Shown here: positions 52,449 through 59,919 of the stretch, one piece after another
How the letters are laid out: every line of letters begins with the position of its first letter
How positions within the stretch are numbered: the stretch's first letter is position 1
Assembly: GCA_963849065.1 (NCBI GenBank)
Contig: CAWKFM010000004.1
Span: 124,001-188,000, forward strand
Direction of reading: 5' to 3'
From: TOLSYN sp963849065
GTDB taxonomy: Bacteria; Acidobacteriota; Terriglobia; Terriglobales; Acidobacteriaceae
DNA: 64,000 nt
Notes under the pieces: generated by a model
What the model was told of the DNA's origin: nothing
Databases searched by the model: none
What the model saw: only the letters and a program-made list of their open reading frames with translations
Program-made: the position numbers and the translations under genes

Positions 52449-52901
52449 TTAGTGTCCGCCGTGGTAGGGATGATGATTCAGAATGGTCATCGCCCGGTAG
52501 ATCTGCTCGGCCACCACCACTCGCGCCAACTCATGCGGCAGCGTCATCTTTCCCAGGGATAGCGTCGTCTGCGCGCGTGCGCGTGCCGCCGCGCTCCATC
52601 CATCCGCCGGACCGATCGCCAGCACCAGCTCCTGCGTGCCCCGCTCCATGTGCTGCCGGAAGAACTCCGCCAGTTCTTCGCTGCTCATCTGCTTGCCGCC
52701 GGAGTCCAGCGCCACCAGCACCGGAGCCGTGCGCCCCGGACGCTCCAGGCTCTTCAGCAGCGCCTCCTCGCTCGGGTATTCCCCGGCCTCCACCGCCACA
52801 TAGCGCGACGCCCGCTTCACATACTCCGCCACCAACTCGTCCACGCACGACTGCTTGCTGCCGGACTTCCTCTTCGTGATCGAGACCAGCCGCATTTTCA
52901 T
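52449..52901 (-). CDS. rlmH: 23S rRNA pseudouridine-1915 N3-methyltransferase RlmH
   Basis: A 150-residue SPOUT-family methyltransferase modifying the helix 69 pseudouridine of 23S rRNA. The knot region is visible as LAIGPADGWS and LSLGKMTLPHELARVVVAEQIYRA, with the C-terminal NHHPYHGGH tail. The ATG at 52901 gives the standard start (MKMRLVSITKRK). It precedes rsfS in the same leftward cluster, separated by a hairpin repeat. Confidence 0.93.
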   Translation of the reverse strand: MKMRLVSITKRKSGSKQSCVDELVAEYVKRASRYVAVEAGEYPSEEALLKSLERPGRTAPVLVALDSGGKQMSSEELAEFFRQHMERGTQELVLAIGPADGWSAAARARAQTTLSLGKMTLPHELARVVVAEQIYRAMTILNHHPYHGGH

Positions 52902-52948
52902 CGTGGAATTCCGGGCAGTCGCTCGGGGAGACGTTCCTCTCGGGTGCA

Positions 52949-52998
52949 GGTGCCCCACCTTCGACGCGCCGTTTCTGCGCGGCTAAGGTGGGAAGCAT
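52949..52998. repeat. Dispersed hairpin family 1, variant stem
   Basis: GTGCCCCACCT, a GC-rich middle, and AGGTGGGAAGCA pair as a stem. It shares the GTGCCCCA ... TGGGAAGCA ends with copies A and B but has a different stem sequence. An almost identical copy is at 56417-56466. Confidence 0.55.
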
Positions 52999-53036
52999 CG
53001 CCGCGGGCACCACGTGGGGTTCGTCCCCTGGTGTTT

Positions 53037-53663
53037 TTACTTTCGCTTCGCGCCAGCCTTCTTGGCCGCGCTCTTTTTTACCGCCGCCTTCTTTACCGTC
53101 TTTTTCGCCGAAACCTTTTTTACCGCCGTCTTCTTCGCCGCCGTCTTCCGTGCCGGAGCCTTCACCCTGCGAGCGCTCCCCTTGGCCGCCGCTCTCACCC
53201 CGGGAACTTTCTTGGCTGCCTTTTTCGCCGGCTTCTTCTTCGCCCTGGGAACTTCCATCTCCCGCTCGGCCACTGCCGCCTGCACCGCCTTCGGATGCAG
53301 CAGCTCCTCGGAGGTCAGCTTGTGCGCCGACTTCCACAGCCGTTCCAGGTCGTAGTAGGCGCGACGCTGCGCATTGAAGATGTGCACCACGAAGTCCACG
53401 TAATCCAGCAGAATCCACTCCGCCGTCTGGTAGCCCTCGCGCGCGTTCGGCTCCACTCCCATGTCTTTCGAGAGCCGCTCATCCACCTCGTCGGCAATCG
53501 CCTGCACCTGCCGCGGATTGCTGCCGCTGCAAATCAAAAAGTAATCGGTAAAGGTGCTCGACTCCCCGGGCAATTGCAGCAGCGAAACGTCTTCGGCCTT
53601 CTTGTTGTTTACCGCTGCAAGGGCATGCGCGACTTGCTTTCGAATATCTGTTTTGGGCATCAT
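53037..53663 (-). CDS. rsfS: Ribosomal silencing factor RsfS with lysine-rich tail
   Basis: A 208-residue protein. Residues 1-110 form the RsfS domain (SSTFTDYFLICSGSNPRQVQA; EGYQTAEWILLDYVDFVVHIF), which binds uL14 on the 50S subunit and blocks 30S joining. The last roughly 75 residues are nearly all Lys and Ala with PAKKAAKK repeats, like a histone H1 tail. This tail is absent from typical 110-130 residue RsfS proteins. It may bind rRNA or DNA; function unknown. Confidence 0.9.
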   Translation of the reverse strand: MMPKTDIRKQVAHALAAVNNKKAEDVSLLQLPGESSTFTDYFLICSGSNPRQVQAIADEVDERLSKDMGVEPNAREGYQTAEWILLDYVDFVVHIFNAQRRAYYDLERLWKSAHKLTSEELLHPKAVQAAVAEREMEVPRAKKKPAKKAAKKVPGVRAAAKGSARRVKAPARKTAAKKTAVKKVSAKKTVKKAAVKKSAAKKAGAKRK

Positions 53664-53804
53664 TCCTCGTTTTTGCTTATTGTGCTGGCCTTCGCCGCTG
53701 GATGCAAGTTTCTTTCGAGATACCCGGCGCCTGCGGCCGGCCATGCGCCTGCGGCCGGCAGCGAAGCGTTACCCGTCACGCGCCTGCGGAGTCATCGCAT
53801 CGCC

Positions 53805-54542
53805 TCACAACCTTGGAGGCTCCGGCGATCCCGCCTCTTCCGCCTCATCGTAAAGCTTGAGCTTGAGAATATACTCGGCCACGTTGTGCGGCACCAGTTT
53901 TTCCAGCCCGCTCCCTCGCCGCGCCGCCTCGCGAATCTCCGTCGCGCTCACCGTCTCATTCACCCCCGGCAGCAGGTGAATGCTCGCGCCGTTCGTCTCC
54001 AGCGATCCGCTCTCCAGCAACTGTCTTGCTCCGGCCTCATCCGGACGCAACTCCTCCGGCAGCGCCCGCGCCACATCGCTCAGCGGAAACCCCGGCCTGC
54101 TGGCGACGATGAACTCCACCGAGCGCAGCAGCTCCACCGCCGAGCGCCACTTCGCAATCAGCGCAAAGGCGTCCATGCCAATCAGGAAGAACAGCCGCGT
54201 TCCCGCCTGCACCCGCGCCCGCATCCGGGCCACCGTGTCCACCGTGTAGCTGGCCGGCCGTCCCGAGGCGCGCACAATCTCCGGCGCCTCCAGCAACGAT
54301 GGCACAAACCGCGGCTCGCCTTCCAGGGCCAGTGCCAGCATGGCGTGCCGGTGATAAAAATTCGTCACCCGCTGCTGCGACTTCAGCGGCTGCACGTCGG
54401 CCGGCACAAAATACACCCGCGCCAGCCCGAACCGCTCCGCCGCCCCGCGCGCCACCCTCAGATGACCCACGTGCACCGGATCGAACGAGCCGCCGTACAG
54501 CGCTATGTTTTCCTGGAACTCGTTCTGCTGTGGGTTTTTCAT
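53805..54542 (-). CDS. nadD: Nicotinate-nucleotide adenylyltransferase NadD
   Basis: A 245-residue NadD, which joins nicotinate mononucleotide to ATP in NAD synthesis. The nucleotidyltransferase motif ALYGGSFDPVHVGHLRVA is at about 12-29, with the C-terminal VSATEIREAARRG (ISSTxIR-type). ATG 54542 (MKNPQQNEF) is preferred; a start at 54551 adds three residues. No strong ribosome site is visible. It sits between obgE and rsfS, a common arrangement. Confidence 0.92.
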   Translation of the reverse strand: MKNPQQNEFQENIALYGGSFDPVHVGHLRVARGAAERFGLARVYFVPADVQPLKSQQRVTNFYHRHAMLALALEGEPRFVPSLLEAPEIVRASGRPASYTVDTVARMRARVQAGTRLFFLIGMDAFALIAKWRSAVELLRSVEFIVASRPGFPLSDVARALPEELRPDEAGARQLLESGSLETNGASIHLLPGVNETVSATEIREAARRGSGLEKLVPHNVAEYILKLKLYDEAEEAGSPEPPRL

Positions 54543-54602
54543 TCTGCGCAAAAAAGTGCGGCGCGGACCGCGATGGCCCGCGCCGGAACCATCATGGTCA
54601 AA

Positions 54603-54752
54603 CTACTTTGCGGCCTTCTTCGCGGCCTTCTTGGCGGTCTTCTTCACGGCCTTTTTAACGGCCTTCTTGGCAACTTTCTTTGCGGCGGTCTTCTTGGCAG
54701 GTGCCTTCTTGGCAGCGGCCTTCTTCGTTGCAGCTTTCTTTGTAGCAGCCAT
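54603..54752 (-). CDS. Possible separately translated histone H1-like basic peptide
   Basis: In frame at the 3' end of obgE, an ATG at 54752-54750 begins a 49-residue sequence MAATKKAATKKAAAKKAPAK and so on, nearly all Lys, Ala, Thr and Val. AAGGGAGAAT lies about seven bases before this ATG, a stronger ribosome site than needed for pure read-through. It therefore may be made both as the ObgE tail and as a free DNA- or RNA-binding peptide. Expression is not proven by sequence alone. Confidence 0.5.
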   Translation of the reverse strand: MAATKKAATKKAAAKKAPAKKTAAKKVAKKAVKKAVKKTAKKAAKKAAK

Positions 54753-55853
54753 TGGTATTCTCCCTTGTTTTGGTTTTTTCGTTCTGGTCTCCGGCTCCGC
54801 ATCTAGCTTTGCGATTCCGGCCACTTCATCGCCGGCCAGCTGCCGGCGAACCTCGTCCACGTAGCGCGCCATCGCCCAGGCCAGCTCCGTAACGCCGGCT
54901 CCGGTCACGGCAGAGATCTCGTAAAACTCGAGACCCAGCTTGCGGCAGTGCCGCCGCAGCTTTTCCACCTTTGCCGGATTCGCAGCGTCCATCTTGCTGG
55001 CCGCCACGATCATGGGTTTGCGCTCCAGTCCTGCGCCAAAGCTTCGCAGCTCGCGCAGAATCACCTCGAAGTCTTTCACTGGGTCCGGCCGTCCGCTCAT
55101 ATCCGAGCAGTCCACCAGATGCACCAGGCATCGCGTCCTCTCAATGTGCCGCAGAAACTGAGTGCCCAGTCCCGCGCCACTGCTTGCCCCTTCAATCAAT
55201 CCCGGAATGTCGGCCACCACGTAGCTCACCACATTCGGCATCTCGCCCAGCGCCACCACTCCCAGGTTCGGCTGCAGCGTGGTGAACGGATAATCCGCAA
55301 TCTTCGGTCGTGCCGCCGAGATGCGCGAGATCAGCGTGGACTTGCCCGCATTCGGATAGCCCACCAGTCCCACGTCAGCCAGCAGCTTCAGCTCCAGCCG
55401 CAGCCGCAGCTCCACCCCCGGCTTGCCCTGCTCGTGCTCCCGCGGAGCCTGGTGCGTCGGCGTTGCAAAGTGTTGATTGCCGCGTCCGCCGCGTCCCCCC
55501 TTGGCCACGATCATGCGATCATCCGCACTGGCAAAATCGTGCACCAGTTCGCCGGTCTCGGCGTTATACACCACCGTCCCCACCGGAACCTTCAGCGTGA
55601 TGCTCGTACCCTCGGGACCCGTGCGGTTCGAGCCTTCGCCATGCCGTCCGCGCTGCGCCTTGTACTCGGGATTGAATCGGAAATGCACCAGCGTGTTGTG
55701 CCGCTCGCTGGCTTCCATGATCACGTCGCCGCCCCGTCCGCCATCGCCGCCGCTCGGTCCGCCGCGCGGTACAAACTTCTCCCGCCGGAACGCCATGCAG
55801 CCGTTGCCGCCGGCTCCCGATGCCACTCGAATTGTTGCCTCATCCACGAACAT
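54603..55853 (-). CDS. obgE: GTPase ObgE/CgtA with histone H1-like C-terminal tail
   Basis: A 416-residue GTPase for 50S assembly and stress response. The glycine-rich Obg fold begins MFVDEATIRVASGAGGNGC, and the G domain has GYPNAGKST, DIPGLIEGAS and SKMD-type elements. The core ends by about residue 366; about 50 more residues of TKKAATKKAAAKK-type sequence follow without a stop. The extension could be a fusion or a separately initiated protein, because an internal Shine-Dalgarno and ATG lie at its start. Confidence 0.92.
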   Translation of the reverse strand: MFVDEATIRVASGAGGNGCMAFRREKFVPRGGPSGGDGGRGGDVIMEASERHNTLVHFRFNPEYKAQRGRHGEGSNRTGPEGTSITLKVPVGTVVYNAETGELVHDFASADDRMIVAKGGRGGRGNQHFATPTHQAPREHEQGKPGVELRLRLELKLLADVGLVGYPNAGKSTLISRISAARPKIADYPFTTLQPNLGVVALGEMPNVVSYVVADIPGLIEGASSGAGLGTQFLRHIERTRCLVHLVDCSDMSGRPDPVKDFEVILRELRSFGAGLERKPMIVAASKMDAANPAKVEKLRRHCRKLGLEFYEISAVTGAGVTELAWAMARYVDEVRRQLAGDEVAGIAKLDAEPETRTKKPKQGRIPMAATKKAATKKAAAKKAPAKKTAAKKVAKKAVKKAVKKTAKKAAKKAAK

Positions 55854-56623
55854 TGATGCGCGCGACCTCTGCAGCTGTGCTATTTCACCACAAGTAGTGC
55901 AAGAAGCATAGATGAGAAATAACGAATGTAGATAGATTGTCATATGTCAATCTATTGTTCCCGCCCTCTTTTGCGCACCGTATGCTCGCCGCGCTCACTC
56001 GCCAGTGTCTCCCGCCGCGCTCTCGCGTAACTTCATCGATGCCATTTCATCCGCCATCCATGCACCTTTGCGCACTGTCTCTCTTTTCCGCATCGTGCTC
56101 GCCGTAGTTGAATCAATCCCCATGCAGCTGTGGCGCCGTTGCACTTGCCTGGTTTCGGTGTGTCTCTCCGCGATGCATCTATTTTTTTTAGAAGTGTCAC
56201 CCTGAGCGCCGAGCGCCCGCGGCCGGAGCGGCATCTTCGCCGCGTACCCGTCGTGAAACCCAAGCGAACGATGGCTCATCTTGCGAGCCTCACCTCCTGG
56301 AAGTGTCATCTTGAACGAAGTGAAGGACCCCAGCGCCGTTCAAATTTCCGTTGCCGCTGGAGAGGCACTTCGGCCAACGTCCTCGCGTTGTTCCGTTTTC
56401 TCCGAGCTCACTGTCGGGTGCCCCACCTTCGACGCGCGCTCTTTGCGCGGATAAGGTGGGAAGCAACGCCCTCCAACTCTTCGCGCATTTGTCCCTGCCG
56501 TTGCTCTTGTTCCTGCGCACGTCATCCGCGGAACTCGTGACACGCCTGGTGTCCCACATCTTTCGCAGTCAACAGATGTAAAATTTCGCAACACCGCCCC
56601 CAACATTTTCCTTCCAAACGCAC
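55854..56623. other. Intergenic region rich in repeats
   Basis: About 770 bp between obgE and rpmA with no convincing gene. It contains a family-2 repeat (56213-56250), a family-1 variant hairpin (56417-56466), a further similar fragment (near 56548-56580), and a TGTCATCTTGAACGAAGTG element near 56304, resembling a common acidobacterial intergenic repeat. Promoters for obgE should be near 55860. Confidence 0.45.
56417..56466. repeat. Dispersed hairpin family 1, variant stem, second copy
   Basis: GTGCCCCACCTTCGACGCGC, then GCGCGG-ATAAGGTGGGAAGCA. Nearly the same sequence as 52949-52998. The arms CCCCACCTT and AAGGTGGG pair. Confidence 0.55.
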
Positions 56624-56651
56624 AAAGGCCTCGCCGTCAGGCGAGGCCTTT
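56624..56651. terminator. rplU-rpmA terminator (bidirectional-type)
   Basis: AAAGGCCTCGCC-GTCA-GGCGAGGCCTTT is a perfect 12-bp stem with A- and T-rich ends on both sides. It terminates the leftward rplU-rpmA transcript. Confidence 0.75.
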
Positions 56652-56670
56652 TGCTTCCAATGATGTTGTC

Positions 56671-56937
56671 TTACGCTTCCGCCGCAATCGGGTCGATGGC
56701 CACGAACCGCCCCATCTGTCCCCGGTCGATAAAGCGCACCTTGCCGTCTGCCTTGGCAAACAGCGTATCGTCCTTGCCGCGTCCCACGTTCAGTCCCGGC
56801 TTGATCTTGGTGCCGCGCTGCCGCACGATGATCGTGCCGCCCGTCACCGTCTCGCCGCCAAAGGCTTTCACGCCCAGCCGCTGCGCGTTCGAATCCCGCC
56901 CGTTGCGCGATGTTCCCTGACCTTTTTTATGTGCCAT
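56671..56937 (-). CDS. rpmA: 50S ribosomal protein L27
   Basis: An 88-residue L27 with the typical MAHKKGQGTSRNGRDSNAQR start and VRQRGTKIKPGLNVG core. It is 48 bp behind rplU in the usual rplU-rpmA operon and is followed by a strong terminator. Confidence 0.95.
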   Translation of the reverse strand: MAHKKGQGTSRNGRDSNAQRLGVKAFGGETVTGGTIIVRQRGTKIKPGLNVGRGKDDTLFAKADGKVRFIDRGQMGRFVAIDPIAAEA

Positions 56938-56985
56938 AACTGGTGTCCTTATTCCTTCAGGCCGCGCCCCGCGCGAGCCGGAAAA

Positions 56986-57321
56986 TTATTTCGCCGCAGC
57001 CGCCGGAGCCTTGAACGTCTGCCCGCCCGCGCTGATCTCCGCAATCCGCACCTGCGTAAACGGCTGCCGATGCCCGTTCAGCTTCTTGTACTGCTTCTTG
57101 CGCTTAAAGTGAAAGACCAGAATCTTGTCGGCACGTCCTTCGCCGACGATCTCGCCCACGACCTTGGCATCGTCAGCCTTGGCCACCGTGCCGTCCTCCG
57201 TGCTCACGGCGAGGACTTCGAAATCAATGTTCTGGTCGCTGCTCGACGTCTTTTCAATCTTCACGACGTCACCGGGTGCGACGCGATACTGCTTACCGCC
57301 AGCGCGGATCACCGCGTACAT
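56986..57321 (-). CDS. rplU: 50S ribosomal protein L21
   Basis: A 111-residue L21 (MYAVIRAGGKQYRV; FHFKRKKQYKKLNGHRQPFT). The start at 57321 has GGAGG a few bases upstream; an in-frame ATG at 57327 is too close to that site. The C-terminal SAGGQTFKAPAAAAK is an alanine-rich extension. First gene of the rplU-rpmA operon. Confidence 0.93.
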   Translation of the reverse strand: MYAVIRAGGKQYRVAPGDVVKIEKTSSSDQNIDFEVLAVSTEDGTVAKADDAKVVGEIVGEGRADKILVFHFKRKKQYKKLNGHRQPFTQVRIAEISAGGQTFKAPAAAAK

Positions 57322-57905
57322 AGACATGCCTCCATACATCTTCTCTCCACCCCGCCTCTGTCGAAACGCTTCCGCGCTTCTCGCCCGGCCAATGGAGTTT
57401 CCCAACCAAATTCTGTGCGCTTGCACTTCCACGCAACTCGTAAGACCCGAATCGTCAGCCATGGATCGTAAGATCGAAGGCAGATCCGTTACCCCATCGC
57501 GGCCAACCCTCCGCCGCAACGCCGGACCTGATGCGAGGTGCCTCGAACGAGGCCAAGCAGTACAGGCAAACCACTCGATTCTATCGGTTTCCACATCCCA
57601 AGGTCAAACGGCATGGAAGAATGGGCAGGGCCGACGCATATCACTTTTCAGGGTCCAAAGATTACCATCTCGATTCCTCATGGGGCAGTTTGGCAAACGA
57701 ATGCTGGCCGACAAATCGCCGAATGAGGGAGAACCGCTCCCTTCCGCACGTCGCCGAGCGGCAAACGGTTCCGAATTCAGCCATTTTGGTTCATCTCGCA
57801 GGTTTTCAAATAGCTTTCTCCCACATCAGACCTGCCGGGAGAATTTATATGCGTCGACCCTGGAAGAATGGGAGTGTCCTAATTTGGACTCTGCTTCTCG
57901 GGGCG
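57322..57905. other. Intergenic region upstream of rplU
   Basis: 584 bp holding the rplU promoter/leader. No convincing gene; plus-strand open frames here lack good support, and one (from 57849) runs antisense to the pseudogene that ends at 57906. No clear hairpin terminator. Confidence 0.4.
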
Positions 57906-58732
57906 CTAGTTGGACTCGTGATAGGCGGGCGGGCCATCAACCACAAAACTGTGGTCATCCATGCCAATGATCGAACACGGAATACAGCGGAAGCAGTATT
58001 TAGTTTCCCGACTCTTCTGCAGGAACACATCCCAGTATCTAACGTATCCATGCGCCCAAATGATCCGTTCCTCCCGGAGAAGACGCATCGGATCTTCTGC
58101 CGTGTCAGAGATGATATACCTGCCAAAATAGCCATCCGGGGCAACCTGGACACCGCGGCCGACCCAACGAAAGATATTTTTTTCGTCATAGGCAGGTACG
58201 TTCGGGAGCGATTCGTCTTTATCAAGGAAAACAACGGCATTTCCAATCTCAAAAACAAACGCCTGGGTTTTTCTCCTTTGTTCGTAAGCGTAGGCATCCC
58301 AACATAGGTATAGGATGCGCCGAACGGAATTACTGGCTTGCCAAGTCTAGCTATCATCCATGCGCGCTCACTCGTCATGACGGCTTGGGCAGACAGGAAA
58401 GCGGCGTCAGCGGCAGCTTTCGTGGTGTTAGTTTGAGTAACCAAGGTGTTCAGGGTGCACCAAGCAAAGAATATTCCAACGATGCCCACTCCCGCGAGTG
58501 TGACACTAATTCAGAAAGCCCAGAGGTCATAATTGTCCTTCAGGGGAAGGATGATCCGCACGCTTTTTGGCTCATCGGCGGGCTGAACTGTGGGGCCGTC
58601 CTGCTGGAGCGTGTGGCTGTGATGCTCATCTGCCTCAATAAGCGTAGTTGGATTGGATGGTTTCTGACTCTGAGCAGCGTTGCACGGGACGTAGCCAAAC
58701 AGCAGCGCGAATATCGCCAGATATTTCCACAT
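57906..58732 (-). pseudogene. Disrupted membrane protein gene (nonsense plus frameshift)
   Basis: One ancestral gene can be read leftwards from ATG 58732: a signal/anchor (MWKYLAIFALLFGYVP), a polar region, then DNYDLWAF, a TGA stop at 58513-58511, and in the same frame ISVTLAGVGIVGIFFAWCTL (a helix) and SERAWMIA. At about 58260 the frame shifts: after TNKGEK the match resumes in the next frame as TQAFVFEIGNAVVFLDKD and runs to FVVDGPPAYHESN. A TGG-to-TGA change and a one-base loss in an A run explain both. No function is known for the family. Confidence 0.7.
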
Positions 58733-58797
58733 GATCCAGAAAATGTACCACTGCGCTGGCGCAGGAGCACGCAGTTTAGAAACGAGCGTGCCCGGAA

Positions 58798-59076
58798 CTA
58801 CATCTTCCCCGCCCCCGCATACTTTATTTTCAAAAAAATAATCGCGCCCTGCAGCACTAGCGTCACCGCATTGGGCAGAATCACCGGCATCAGCCGCAGC
58901 GAGATCCCGTAGATCAGCCATAGCAGGATGCCCACCGTGAACATCAGCAGCATTCCCCAGTGCAGGTCGTCGGCGCGCTTGGTCTGCCACACGTGCAGCA
59001 CCTGCGGAAAGAACGCAATCGTCGTCAGCGTCCCCGCCGCGTAGCCCACCCAGGTAAACACCGTCCCCGTCGCCAT
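58798..59076 (-). CDS. SemiSWEET-type sugar transporter
   Basis: A 92-residue three-helix protein: VFTWVGYAAGTLTTIAFFPQVLHVW, WGMLLMFTVGILLWLIYG and LPNAVTLVLQGAIIFLKI, cited separately. The PQ motif (FPQV) in helix 1 is typical; SemiSWEETs form dimers that move sugars across the membrane. The ATG overlaps the stop of the TauE-type gene (ATGA). Confidence 0.88.
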   Translation of the reverse strand: MATGTVFTWVGYAAGTLTTIAFFPQVLHVWQTKRADDLHWGMLLMFTVGILLWLIYGISLRLMPVILPNAVTLVLQGAIIFLKIKYAGAGKM

Positions 59077-59840
59077 CAAAATGTCTTCCAGAAAAAGTAA
59101 GCCGACATTCCCGCTCCAATCGCAATCACAATCCAGCGCACGTGTTCCTGCTTCATCTTCTGCGCGAAGTGAGCCCCAAAGTATCCGCCTATCGTCGCCC
59201 CCGCCACCATCACCCCGGCAAATTTCCAGTAGATGACGCCCTTGACCACGAACGTCACAATCGCCACGCCGTTGCACACCGCCGCCTGCACCGTCTTATA
59301 GGCGTTGATGCGGTGAATGTGCGTCATCCCCAGCAGCGCCAGCAGGGCCATCATCAAAATACCCGCGCCCGCCCCGAAGTATCCAATGTAGAACGCCACA
59401 AAGAACTGCGCCGCCGCGCCGCCCTTGGTCGAAAGCGCCGCCTCGCCATGCGGCTTCAGCGCCGAAGTAATCTTCCGGCTAAACGCAAACAGCAGCGTCG
59501 CCGCCAGCAGCAGCCACGGAATCAGCTTCAGAAACGTCTGCTGCGGCGTATATAGAAGCGTGATCCCGCCCAGCACTCCGCCCACCACGCCGGTCGATAG
59601 CAGAGGCAACAGCACCCGCCGCGCCTCCTCGCCGCGCAGCTCATTGCGATAAGCGCCAATGCTCCCCAGTATCCCCGGCCACAGCGCAATCGTATTGGTC
59701 GCGTTGGCCTGGATCGGTGGCACGCCCAACAGCAGCAGCGCCGGAAAACTCAAAAAACTTCCGCCCCCCGCCACCGCGTTCATCGCCCCGCTCACAATCG
59801 CCACCGCAAACAGGAATCCCGCACTCTGCCATGTCAGCAT
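59076..59840 (-). CDS. Sulfite exporter TauE/SafE-family (TSUP) membrane protein
   Basis: A 254-residue protein with eight or so hydrophobic helices. Duplicated half-motifs are visible: GAMNAVAGGGSFLSFPALLLLG near the N-terminus and GYFGAGAGILMMALLALLG in the second half. TSUP proteins export or import sulfite, sulfoacetate and related organosulfur anions. It is translationally coupled to the SemiSWEET gene. Confidence 0.87.
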   Translation of the reverse strand: MLTWQSAGFLFAVAIVSGAMNAVAGGGSFLSFPALLLLGVPPIQANATNTIALWPGILGSIGAYRNELRGEEARRVLLPLLSTGVVGGVLGGITLLYTPQQTFLKLIPWLLLAATLLFAFSRKITSALKPHGEAALSTKGGAAAQFFVAFYIGYFGAGAGILMMALLALLGMTHIHRINAYKTVQAAVCNGVAIVTFVVKGVIYWKFAGVMVAGATIGGYFGAHFAQKMKQEHVRWIVIAIGAGMSAYFFWKTF

Positions 59841-59870
59841 CCAACAATTGTAAACGTGAGCCCAACGCAG

Positions 59871-59896
59871 AAGGGGAGCGCCGCAGCGCTCCCCTT
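59871..59896 (-). terminator. Hairpin after gyrA
   Basis: AAGGGGAGCG and CGCTCCCCTT pair perfectly around a 6-base loop, 24 bp after the gyrA stop, on the leftward transcript. Its flanks are only weakly T-rich in that direction. Confidence 0.6.
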
Positions 59897-59919
59897 GTTT
59901 GCATTCGCATCACGCGTAG

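Noticed and set aside
57849..58307. Plus-strand frame starting MRRPWKNGSVLIWTLLLG with a GGGAG-like site
   Set aside because: It is antisense to the pseudogene whose minus-strand reading matches a family across two frames. The helix-like start is probably chance.
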